A program made the position numbers and the translations under genes. DNA of 64,000 bases, from NCBI RefSeq assembly GCF_000003855.2, contig NW_003101666.1, positions 1,349,956 to 1,413,955 of the forward strand, written 5' to 3'. A model generated the notes under the pieces. The model had not been told where the DNA came from. It worked only from the letters and a program-made list of their open reading frames with translations, and ran no database searches. This document shows, piece by piece, positions 48,348 to 59,274 of the stretch; the stretch's first letter is position 1, and every line of letters begins with the position of its first letter. Origin of the DNA: Blastomyces gilchristii SLH14081. Its lineage: Eukaryota > Ascomycota > Eurotiomycetes > Onygenales > Ajellomycetaceae.

Positions 48348-50440
48348 ATGCGACCTCCACTGCGCTCCCGTCACCCTAGCCTGCTCCTCGCAGATGCGAT
48401 CTTGTGCTCGCGCACTCGACTGCCAACGGTTGTCCGCGGGCAGTATGGTGGCATCATTTGTGCGGACTGCAGGAGGAGTATGACGGGTAGGCGGAGGGCC
48501 GGTTCTCCTTTGATGGTTACCCCGCCCCAGGCACGGCGATCTAGAATAGGATTGCCAAGGGATATCTCTCGGAGCGGTGGTCGACGACAGCAACAGCAGT
48601 ATCAACAGCAGGTTAGAATGATCTCGAGCAGTCGGGCTGATGCTGCTGAGGTTGTAAATGGCGCGCCAAGCATGTCTGCTGCGGATGCGGGTAGACATCA
48701 GCTTTACGGGCCAATTCAGGAGTACGAGGCGCGCGTGCAGTCCGGGAGATTGAGGGATGATGCGCATCAGAGAGGTAATATATATATCTCTCTTTTCCTT
48801 TTGCTTCGCCCTCTTTAGTTATTGGATTCTTTATACCTGCCTTTTCCCTTTGCGTCTTATAGGTATAAACCAGAGGAGAGAATATTCATTAACGATTATC
48901 CTTTTTCTCCTGATTTTGTCGTCGAACAGATATCATCCAGCATCTCCAAGACCTTCACGAGATGCTCCGCTCCTACACTCCACCAACCGTAGTCCGCCCA
49001 ACTATAGAGTTCCTCGAAAACCCAGACCCGAAACCCTCATTCTTCAACACACTATTTGGCCGCACTCCGCCTCCACCAGCCACAACGCAGATTCCCTCTA
49101 ATCTGCCCAAGGGATTGTACATGCACGGCGACGTAGGGTGTGGCAAAACTATGTTGATGGACCTATTTTTCGACACGCTGCCGGAAAACGTCACCTCGCG
49201 GCAGCGCATCCACTTTCATAATTTCATGCAAGACGTGCATAAGCGCCTGCACGTTATGAAAATGAAACATGGAAATGAATTTGATGCGGTGCCGTTTGTT
49301 GCGGCCGATATTGCGGAAGGGGCGAGTGTACTGTGCTTCGATGAGTTTCAGTGTACAGATGTGGCGGATGCTATGATTTTGAGGAGGTAGGACATCTTTT
49401 TCATTTGCCACTTCCCTAGACCTCTATACACAAAGTACTAACTATTTAACCAGACTCCTTGACTCCCTCATGTCCCACGGCGTTGTTCTCGTCACAACCT
49501 CCAACCGCCACCCCGACGACCTATACAAAAACGGCATCCAACGAGAATCCTTCATCCCCTGCATCACCCTTCTAAAAACATCCCTAACAGTCCTGAATCT
49601 CGACTCTGCCACGGACTACCGCAAAATCCCGCGCCCACCGTCAGGCGTCTATCACCACCCGCTCGGCATGCCCGCCGATCATCACGCGGACAAATGGTTC
49701 GAATACCTAGGCGACTTTGCCAATGACCCACCACACCGCGCCGTGCATCAAGTGTGGGGGCGCGATATCGAGGTGCCGCTGGCAAGCGGCAAAGCTGCGC
49801 GATTTACGTTTGACCAGCTGATTGGGCGGGCAACGGGGGCGGCGGATTATCTTGAGCTGATGCGGAGTTATGAGGCATTTATTGTGACGGATGTACCTGG
49901 GATGACGATTCGGCAGAGGGATTTAGCAAGGCGTTTTATCACCTTCATCGATGCGGTTTATGAGAGTCGGGTGCGTCTATTATTATACCTGCCCTTCGTT
50001 TTAATAAATATTTGTGACTTCCTTGTTGTTGGCTGGCAGAACTAACATCGATACAGGCAAAACTCGTCCTCACCACCGCTGTCCCGCTATCCAATCTGTT
50101 CCTTTCTGACGCGGAACTTAAAGAATCTATTGCTGAAAATAACAAATCATCCGAAAACGGTACCAACAACCAGGATGAAGTGCCTGAAAATCTCTCAGAC
50201 TCTATGCGGCATCTCATGGATGACCTGGGCATGTCCATGTCCGCGCTTAAATCCAGCTCCATCTTCAGTGGCGACGAGGAGCGCTTTGCCTTTGCGCGAG
50301 CGCTGTCGCGGCTCGCCGAGATGGAGGGGAAGGATTGGGTGGAGCGCGGGTTGGGGATTGGAATGGATACGAAGGCGGGGGAGGGGGATAAAGCGGCGTG
50401 GGATAAAGCGCGGAGTCGGTGGAGAGAGGATAGTTTGTGA
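48348..50440 (+). CDS. AFG1: AFG1-like mitochondrial AAA-type ATPase
   Basis: Four exons (48348-48774, 48930-49386, 49454-49970, 50057-50440) join in phase to 594 residues. Walker A is GDVGCGKT at about 209-216 and Walker B is VLCFDEFQ, with Asp280-Glu281. FDEFQ followed by TDVADAMILRR, and TSNRHPDDLYKNGIQRESFIP, are hallmarks of the Afg1/LACE1 family, which helps degrade or assemble inner-membrane respiratory proteins. Residues 1-100 are basic and low in acids, consistent with a mitochondrial presequence. The first intron (155 bp) starts GTAATA, an unusual but workable donor. The start ATG is the first in frame. Confidence 0.93.
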
Positions 50441-52025
50441 GTTTTATTTTTTTTTCTTTATTAGGCTGGGAGGATGTATATAGAATATGTCTGTATGTAT
50501 GTATGGCTTCCTATTCTTCTTATCCATGCATTTTTGGAGGGTGATATACCTAGAACGTTTATTGTTTTGTTTAGCTAGATACATATATATGTATATTTTC
50601 CGAATGGGGGTGAGTTTTTTATTCCGAGATTGATGATGATGACAACTAAAATGATACTCGAGAACTAATTTTCAAATAATTGAATGATAGGGGATTCCTA
50701 TTTTATTATCATTCACATGATAATAAGAGATTCTCCGTTCGTTTCATCATTGATACCAGTTACCTTTTATTCCCTTTCTTATTTTCTTTTGGAAACCTTT
50801 CTCAGTTTCCTCTTTCGCTTTCCTTGTTCCCCTCTCCCTTGTGAAAGGTGAACAGGTCCTGCGTAACATATTGTCCTACCCAGCAATATGTATATATATA
50901 TAAACCCGCACTATTCTTTCTGTCCATTTCTTTTTGACTTTTGCCATTTCCTCTCCTTTATCCCCCTCTCTTGATCCTCTGAACTCAGTCGCACCCGTTT
51001 TCTCCCAACCAAGCTCAGAATCGAATGGCAAAGTTGTTTCCGTGCCGATAACGCTCACAGCATCGCATCTATACTATAGGCCGAGAGTATAAACTAGGCA
51101 GTCGGCTCTAGTGTATGCATACATACCTTTTCTCCGGGAACCCCCTGACCGCGCCAGCATTTTCAGTTTTCATACTTTTCCTACCGCCAGAAATTTTCCA
51201 TCCAGGATTTTCTTACCCAACCTTCACCTATATGTTTTTCCAACGCTCGCTAACTCTCGGTTAATATTGCGGCGAGGGAAACGAGGGAGTCTGACGTTGG
51301 AAATGCCGCTTTCCAATCCGTGTGACATTCAGATCATCATGAAGTGGAGCGGCAGTGCCCTCCGTCTACAAGGCCCACTTGTTTGCGAAAGACAACGGTT
51401 AACAAAGTTTGCTCTAGCTTATTGGCTTATTGAGAAAGATAGCGGGTAGCTCCTATAGCTCCTTACAGACGGGGCCCCAGCGAATGATATGCGACTGGGC
51501 ATGAAGCCGCAGTACGTTTTGATATCCGGCTCAGACGTGAGGACGGTAATTTCCCTCTCGCTCGGAACCCTTCGTGAAGGGAAGTGTGGATGACTTCCGT
51601 GCTTGTGAATTCGATAGCTTCATATGCCCACGAGTATGAACTATAAAAGCCGCATTCTTCTTTGTATCCTCCGTTTGCTTTTCTTTTCTAGTTCAGCCTT
51701 CCACCTTGTTCCACACTCCCACCCACTATCATGCTACGGCATTCAAAACCAAACCTACAAACGTCGTCATAAAGGCTCCAAGAGAAACTCAAAGCTAACC
51801 TCAATCCACATCAACCTCTCTATACGGATCTACCACTACTTGCTATCTAGATATACCTCCCACTCCTCCGTTGGAATTTACACCTACATGCATACACCGA
51901 ACTATAAAAAGCGCATTTAGTTCGATAGCTCAAACCATCTTACATCAACCCAAACGCTATCCACAAAACCCTCCTCGATTTACCTAGCCTTATTCCCATA
52001 CCTACCTTCGACCCTACGGACCACC
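50441..52025. other. AFG1 3' region and promoter of the small Cys-rich gene
   Basis: No gene supported; frames here (for example 51111-51449 and 51624-51920) lack any recognisable feature. TATAAAAG at 51642-51649 and TATAAAAA at 51903-51910 are TATA-like and lie in partly repeated contexts that both contain GAACTATAAAA and TTCGATAGCT. Confidence 0.5.
51903..51910 (+). promoter_or_regulatory. TATA-like box upstream of small Cys-rich gene
   Basis: TATAAAAA, 116 bases before the ATG at 52026. A second, TATAAAAG, is at 51642-51649. Confidence 0.4.
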
Positions 52026-52337
52026 ATGTGCCTCGTATATGCCGTCTACGCCGGCTGCGGCCATAAAATAGGCGGAGAGATTGAGCCCTGTCCCTACGCG
52101 CGATACCCCGACGCATGCGCAGAAGCTAAAACAGAAGACCGGAAAGTTGAAATTATGTGCACGCGATGTCGCAAGTATTATGGCTGTGACTATACAGAGC
52201 GACTGAAAGACCGGACACCGCCACCGAAGGCTGCGGAGTATAAGGAGATCGAACCCAAGGAAGCGGCGCCTAAGAAAGCTGAATCTAAGGAAGCTAAGAA
52301 CAAGGAAGGCGAGGGCAAGGAGGCCAAGAGCAAGTGA
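52026..52337 (+). CDS. Small Cys-rich protein with Lys/Glu/Ala tail, unknown function
   Basis: An intronless frame of 103 codons starts at a good context (CCACCATG). Cysteines stand at residues 2, 11, 22, 31, 45, 48 and 54, with GCGHK at 10-14 and MCTRCRKYYGCDY at 44-56, so one or two zinc sites are plausible. Residues 65-103 are a charged low-complexity tail built of KEA/KE units, likely disordered. There is no signal peptide, so it is probably intracellular. Small proteins of this plan occur widely in filamentous ascomycetes without known role. I know no closer family. Confidence 0.7.
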   Translation: MCLVYAVYAGCGHKIGGEIEPCPYARYPDACAEAKTEDRKVEIMCTRCRKYYGCDYTERLKDRTPPPKAAEYKEIEPKEAAPKKAESKEAKNKEGEGKEAKSK

Positions 52338-53299
52338 GAACAGCTAGCCATGTGCAGGGCGCTCTGAGGGCCATCTACGGCGTTTATGAGAAGGGGATCC
52401 CTGCAGTATAAATTTGTGTCTATATGCGCGAAGGTTAGGAAGAGAATGTCTGGTATATGCTAGGGTAAAGTGATGAAACAGCCGATTTGGGATATGATGT
52501 GCTTTTATTTGCTTCGATTTCCTGCAACATCTTATTTAGTGTATGTAGTCCTAGTATACCAGTCTATCCTTGAAGTAATACTTTGCTTTGAAGAACGGAA
52601 CTGAGAAGAACTAAACTGGGAAGTTCCGACAAAGCCCTCCCTACCTACTAACTGTTCAAAATTTGACTTTCGCATTTGTTGCATCAAAAATGGCACTCTT
52701 CTTTATTATGCCGAGCTTTAATTGTAGCAGACAGCCCTACCACATATAAGTAATCATCATCTTCATTCTCAACCTATCCAAAGCAAGCAAATTTAACAAG
52801 CAGAGAATCAAATTCCCGAAAAGGTAGGTATCTGTGAAAGCAGAGAGATGAACACGTAAAGATGAACAAACTGTTACTCTTTTAAAAAAAGAAATCAAAA
52901 AACTAACCACCAAACAAAAGAGAGAAATAATCAAATGAATCCATTCCAAACCCAGAGAGTATATACTAATTACAGCGCAACCAACCATGAAAGAAACCAT
53001 AAAAGTTACAAAGCCAAACAAAAAGGAGTCAGTAGAGAATAAGCATTCCATCAACGTATACCTACATAACCATGAACAAGAAGATCATCTATCATTAACT
53101 ATAAACATTTCACCACGAAAACCCAAGGCGGGGAGGGGGGTCATTATCGAAATAATCAGGGGCAAGAAAAGAAAAAAAAAAAAAAAAAAAAGAGAGGAAA
53201 ACATATACATGAAAAAGACAAGAAATCATCCACTAACCTTTTCAGAGCAAATGGAAACGAAGAAAGCAGGGGGAAAATTAAGAAAAAATCTCAAGACCC
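52338..53299. other. Convergent 3' regions of the small gene and chitin synthase
   Basis: Two genes end toward each other here. No coding sequence is supported. A run of 20 A lies at 53172-53191. Confidence 0.6.
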
Positions 53300-56200
53300 T
53301 CATCTCCAAAATCTCAACTTTCCCGCCGTCCTCTTCACCGTCCATCCCGCCTCACTCGCCCAATCACTAAGCGTCTCCCCTACACTCCTCCCCGCAGACG
53401 TCCGCCCAACAGAGCTTCCCGCCCCGCTAGACCCCGCACCAGCACTACTAGCCCCAGCGCCCAAAAACCCACCACCATACCCATACCCCGTCCCCCCCGC
53501 CGCCTCGAACTTCATCTTCCCCTCCATGACTTGATGAACAAGATTCAACATGGCAAACGCCCCGGACCCCAGCGCCCGGAATAGCGCGAGGCCCGCAACA
53601 CTCCACAGCACAAAGGCCAAGTACCCGTTGTTCCCTGCCGATTTCTCCGTGAAGGACTCCGACACCGCCATGGCCAGGATCGCGTTCGCGACAACCCATA
53701 CCGACACCATGTACGTGCGCACGGCGCGGTAGTAGTCTTCCTGCATCTGCGCCTCTGAGAGCTCGGGCGGGGCCACCTCGAGCCGGTCGCGTAGGTTCCG
53801 TAGCGCCTCGTCGTAGCCGCTGTCGATGTCCAGTTGCTCCGAGGGCATTTCCAGCTCGACAGTGGAGGAGCCCGTGGTGCGCGCGGCGCCGAGGTCGGTG
53901 TGGATCATGTTATCGCCCTTGGTGCCCCACGTGACGTCGTGGGTGTTGCAGAAGGCATAGACCTGCAAGGTGCAGATGTAGCTAGGGAGTAGGGCGAAGT
54001 ATTGCGCTGACGAGGTGAACATGTGCCAGGGATCGAGGTAGAGGAAGGACATGAAGAAATATAGGCCGACGGTTGAGAGGGTCGAGACGATGATGTTGGT
54101 GAAGGTATTGTTGCCCAGCTTCAGCCGTTCTTCGAGAGGTTGGTCACTGAGCTTTAATTGGGTCACCACCATATACAGAGCGGAAAAGACCGTGTACATC
54201 ATTATTATACAATAGACAACCATGCCGGTCATGAACATCTTCTTGGCTCTGAAAGTATTGTTAGCTGCGTGGCTGAAGGCTCAGGAGGAAAGCAGGGAGC
54301 AGCTGTAAGTCTCATACCCTTGGGGTCGATTACCCATCGACAAGATGAACTGCAGGCAAATAAGAAGTACACAGGCATATCGCAATATTACAAATATGTA
54401 CTTTCCGATATTATGCCCGAACGGGTCATTGGTAGGGTCCGATAATGCACCAGCAATGAAGTAAAAAGTGAGATAGAAATTTGCCTATAGGTCAAATAGG
54501 AGGTGAACCAATTAGTTATAGTCCGTTGGTACGTAGCGAGAAGAAGTATCCCGCACTTGGTGACCAACTTACCAAAGAAAAGAAAGTAAACGCTAAAGAA
54601 ACAAACTGATACACAAATTCGATATGTAATAGGATTTTCCTCGGAATTGTATGGTCTGTCCGCCAAATTTGCCGGAAATGAATAAGCGAATACACTGCCG
54701 CGAAGAAGGCGCCATTGAGCCATCGTCGTCGTTGGGAGATGAACTCAGGCACAGAATCTACACAAAAGATTATGAGCTAAAATGTAGAGAACACCGTTGG
54801 TGCCAACGATCGGATAGGGAAAAAACAGGAAGAAAAAGAAAAGAAAAAGAAAAAGAAAAGGGGCAACATACCCGGAACGTCAGTCTCCCCAACTGCACTT
54901 TTCACAAACTTCAAAACCCATTTTTCCTCACGTTTAGCCACCAACTCCCAACACAGAATCCGATCCTCCGCAAGGTACATGTTGGCAGTAAACACATCCG
55001 CGTTCTTCCCGTGAAGCATCTCCCCCTTGAAATACTGACTCAACGGCCCATGGCCCGTACTATCATTCTGTAGGGCATGGTACCGGTACGCGCTCAACGC
55101 ACCGGGTAGCACGGTAATATATCCAAAAACTGACTCGAGCGGTTTATCTAGGATATTCGACATTTTATATTCGAAATTCTGCGAGGCAACCAGCGGGTTA
55201 AACAAGCCCAGCCACCCTTTACCCTTGCCAGCTTTAATCTCCCCAGCAGCGCCCGCGACATTTGAGTCTTGATCAAACGCTTTCCAGAGATGGTATAGAG
55301 CAGTGGGCGCCGGCTTCGTCCCAACGTCAAGAAGAATGCAGACGTTGGGGGTCAAGGCGCGCCCGAAAGCGTTGAAGAACCATCTGTGCGAATTCAGTTT
55401 CTTCTCATTGCGCTCCTTCAGACAGAAGATGATTTGGCAGGGCATTATCCCCTTCTCTGCACCTTTGAATTTAAGATCCGGGTCTAGGGAGACCTGAGTG
55501 GTGTATTCATAAACGTGTGCATTGACTGGCTTCTGGTTGACGATGTTCTTGGCGATCCCATCCTGATAGACGCCCATGGCTGCAAGAGCATTCAATGTGC
55601 GCGGGTGTACTTTTTGTCTACCATCAGCAATGATGCACACCACAATCTTCTGCCAACCATCTTTACCCCAGGTTCGCGATTTTGTTCTGGAACAAAAATG
55701 GGTGATATTTCGCATGATACCGTGCATAGTACGGGTGAAGTGGATTTCATTTTCATTGTACATGGTCACGCAGACGAATAATTCCGTTTCACGTATCGTG
55801 CTGCCGATGTTTTGTCGTAGCTTATACCCCCTAACAGTAAAATCATCCGGATCGCAGGTGACAGCCGTGTATCTCATATGTGTGAATTCGCGGTCATCGC
55901 GACGGGGAAGGAAGCTGTGTAAGATTGTGGGGATTTTACACTCCAAGATCAACTCTCCGTTGATAAGCCGGACTTCCTTCTTCGTCATTTGCGCCTTGCG
56001 CACTCCTCTCCGCTCCTGACGTCCAGCTGGCGCAGGGCCATAATGAACATTCAGATTTGCCTCCTCATCCTCATCATCGTCCAAGTCAACCTTACTCATT
56101 ACGTCTTTTTCATCCGTAACAATAGTGGAGTCGGTGACATAGGAATCAAATGACTGAACACTTGCACGAGTATCGTTTCTCTGATTTATCGATCTCCCTC

Positions 56201-57461
56201 CACCACCAAAAGGATCGTCCACATCATCGTCACCACCTCCGTCGGCAATATCAATACTTCTATCACCACTAGTTGACGCCGGAACCCCAGTGAACAACGG
56301 GGCTGGTGGCAGTGGCCGTCGCGGGCTGCCGCCATACCTCGAACTGGGAGTTCCTGGTCTAGGGCTTCCATTGATATCTGGGGGTTCATAATTTACACTG
56401 GATACACTCGGGGGAGCTTTTTGTCGCGACCACTCCGAACCTCGCGACGGAGTCCAGGGCCGTGTTGGGGAACCTGATCGAGGAGGAAGATGGAGGCCGT
56501 CCACCACCACAGAGTCTAACGGCAACATACTGGGCGCTTGGCCAAGGCTTGACGACGGGCGGGAGGGAGGGAGGGATGAGGTGGAGGCAGATTGTTGATG
56601 AAGTGGATGATATCGCTGCGGCGACTGCCGAACCATAGATATAGGGCTTCTAATGTGTATATTGTCAGTTAAAATATCCGATTTGGATTGTTCACTGCTA
56701 GGAAATTGCTGGGCCTTTAGTTGCTTTTCAAGGGATGATAGTGTAATCGATTTGGTAAGCCCATCTACGCGCTTGGGTAACAAATGGGCTGGGGGTTTAG
56801 GGGAGGCAAGACGGAGCGGCTCGGGAACCATATCTGAAACCCGAGGTTTTCTGCGACATATAGTCTTCGTTCGTCCCAGGCCACCCTGGATCGGACTCCG
56901 TTCTTGCTCAAGAGACTTGTCCTTCCAGGTGACGCGCAACTGTTTCTTGCATGTAGGGGGAATTGTTGGTAGGTCTAACGCCTCACCAGCAGGCGCCATT
57001 GAGAGGTGACTGAGACGAGGGGCTGGGCCTGATGGAAGAATTCCCTTATCTTGGGTTGGCTGAACGCTATCTTCGGTGCTTTTTCCTTTTACCATGGCGG
57101 AGCGTGGGAATCCCTTCGCTGAAGTAGAAGTTGGGATACAGATATTGAAAGCAGGAGAATCGTCCCGCAAAGTTACATACTGTTGACGCGAAAGCGGATT
57201 TTCGCGCTTTCTAAATCTTCTTGCGCTCCCCAGATCAGATGCGTCATTTCCACCGTTGCCTAAATTGCTCTCGCCGGACGGCAAAAGTCTCATGGACGCG
57301 GCATTGCCTCGTACAATCGTGGGAGTTGATGTTGTCATATTATCGCCGCTAGCATCGATAACAGAGGGTTCGCCGGGGTAGGCATATGATGGGGGGTCTT
57401 CATCGTACATCGGGGGCGCGGGCCGGTCGTGGGGGGATGTGAACGTATCCATTGTTGACAA
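53300..57461 (-). CDS. Chitin synthase, division 1 (class I/II type)
   Basis: Exons on the minus strand: 57461-54872, 54757-54573, 54484-54318, 54248-53300; phases agree and give 1296 residues. Introns start GTATGT, GTAAGT and GTATGA. Residues 1 to about 470 are Pro/Ser-rich and disordered. The glycosyltransferase core follows, with [17 protein letters not shown] near 712, EDR at 832-834 and QRRRW at 872-876, all catalytic signatures of chitin synthases. Several membrane helices come next, and a Gly/Ala/Ser-rich C-terminus ends [13 protein letters not shown]. The enzyme polymerises UDP-GlcNAc into chitin at the plasma membrane. Core wording excludes class III and the myosin-linked classes; I cannot separate class I from II. 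The N-terminal extension is long for class I. Confidence 0.95.
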
Positions 57462-58377
57462 TCTAGACCTGTGTCGCCGTAATTGCCCGGCGTTTTCCAG
57501 GCGGGGGGGAAGGTTTCTAGTTATATAGGGTATTCAAAATTCTGCCACCAGACACTGAAGCATGCGGTTTTAAGCAGACAAGATGTTATGAACGTTTTGT
57601 ATACTATATTCTCACGTCGCGCAATTTGGTGACGAGTGATTTTGTGGAATGGGGCGGTGATAGGTAGGTATCCAGGCAACGCAAAGGCGCAACGATGGAG
57701 TCGTTCGTCGCAGCGAAATGCAGCTGCTGCGGAAAGTTAGTTTTGATCGTTTCGACTTAGAAACAAGGGAGGCATGATGGTACCAGAAGCTGGCCACGCC
57801 TAATGCGTCAATCGCATCAGCCGCTGGCGGGGGAGTAAATCAAGCTTTTGCCCGTGATGTATATAACTCGGAGTAGTAGCGAGTAAGAAATTGGGTTACA
57901 AATATCAGAAGAAGTCACGCTCCCAAAAGAATGTGCCAGTGGTGTATAACAAAAAGGTGTGCAGCTAAAAGAATAACCGCATAGATAAGACGGCAGAGCG
58001 TGGTGCCAGGGACGGACGGTGGGATGAGTTAAGATAGAGGAGAACGGACGAGAGCAGCGATGTCACGTGTTTTTGTTTGTAAATTCGTGGTTGCTGTGAC
58101 AACGGCGCTAGTGCGGCTGACTAACAAGCGCTTTGTTCCTGTAGCGGCCCCACCTCGGGGGGTTGCCACAGCGATCGCCTCGCCTGCCCCTGCTAACTAA
58201 TGACAATTCTGACGTCATCTTGGCGCGATCAGGATCCAACTGCCGGCGCGATGTGGGATGGAACCATGGTAGCGGTAGTTAACTATTTATTATTATTGGA
58301 CGTTTCAGGCTCAGAGCCGGAGCCAGCCGCCCTGAGTAATGTTCTTTTGAACTGATTGATCTGTTGCGATGGACATA
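57462..58377. other. Upstream region of chitin synthase
   Basis: No gene supported. It holds the chitin synthase promoter and a perfect TGACGTCA palindrome at 58210-58217. Confidence 0.6.
58210..58217. promoter_or_regulatory. CRE-type palindrome TGACGTCA
   Basis: This is the consensus for bZIP factors of the Atf1/CREB type. It lies 749 bases upstream of the chitin synthase start. Use is inferred only. Confidence 0.35.
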
Positions 58378-58609
58378 TCATATGTAGTTAACTATCAAAC
58401 CAAAAACCTCCTCTCTCCCCTTAATCCCCGGCCAATAATCAATCAACACCTGCCTGCACCGCCCACACGGACTCATAACCAGCTCCGCGCACGGCCCGCC
58501 CGTGAAGTGGAGACGTTGTCGCCGGCGCTGACGACGGCGTGGTCGTCTTGGGGTGGGAGGAGGGCTAGGAGGGCGTTGGCGGCGATGAGGGGGGGGGTTG
58601 GGGGGCCAT
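58378..58609 (-). pseudogene. Cytidine/blasticidin-S-deaminase-like pseudogene
   Basis: The minus strand reads in pieces: ATG at 58609; [27 protein letters not shown]; then, after a frame change, [10 protein letters not shown] and [25 protein letters not shown] and SPCGRCRQV carry the zinc-binding and catalytic Cys/Glu signature of cytidine-deaminase-fold enzymes of the blasticidin-S deaminase group. About 25-30 residues normally between the two motifs are missing. A G/C run (58589-58597) also breaks the start. Two frame changes plus the deletion make it non-functional. Loss at the island edge fits relaxed selection. Confidence 0.75.
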
Positions 58610-59010
58610 TTTCGTCTTTGTATTTTTTTTATTTTTTTTTTCCTTTATTTATGTCTCTGATGGGAGTGCGGAGTGGTTATGTGGTTGGTGGTTTTGTTCC
58701 GTGCTGCCTTCAGATGTTCAGAGACCGCAGGGCTGAAGCCTGGGTGCAGGGGGGCGTCAGTCTCTGTATCGAGCAGTAACTAAATAGCAACTCACGCGTA
58801 GCGTATACCGAATATTTCTTATGCAACATCAATGATGGTAAGAAGTTAACTGTAAACAGCTATCTATGAAATAACCTCACTATGAGAATAAATAATTCTT
58901 AATTGGGGTTTTTTTTAAGCGCGTGTACATGTACTAACTACTCAGAAACACATAGATACACATATACAAAGTAACGTGACTCACCACCCTCTTGGAGGAT
59001 AACGTTGTTG
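58610..59010. other. Right edge of gene island
   Basis: Intermediate base composition and no gene supported. It runs up to the copia LTR. Confidence 0.5.
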
Positions 59011-59093
59011 TGTTGTAATCTAACTACGCGAGTTACACTAAATGGATAGGTTGGGGTGGCACGTGACTAGGGTAGGTGTAGTAATCACCAACA
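59011..59093 (-). repeat. Copia 3' LTR (short, about 83 bp)
   Basis: The minus strand starts TGTTGGTGATTAC directly after the polypurine tract and may end at TTACAACA. Only one copy is present in the window, so the outer limit is a guess. Confidence 0.5.
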
Positions 59094-59102
59094 CCCCCCC
59101 TT
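59094..59102 (-). promoter_or_regulatory. Copia polypurine tract
   Basis: AAGGGGGGG immediately before the TGTTG LTR start, the plus-strand priming site of LTR retrotransposons. Confidence 0.6.
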
Positions 59103-59274
59103 GCTACACCGTGGCCTATAATAAGCCGCCACCCGGGGCCTCCCCCATCCTCAAATCTTTCAAAAATGCAATAATAATTAATTACATGAATCAGATCCTG
59201 ATTTCCTCATTAGGAAAGACATCTGTACAGCAATAACTGTAAAAATCAAGAAATACATATAAAATCCATTGATC

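Noticed and set aside
58369..58779. 136-codon plus-strand frame
   Set aside because: It is the opposite strand of the deaminase-like pseudogene and has no features of its own.
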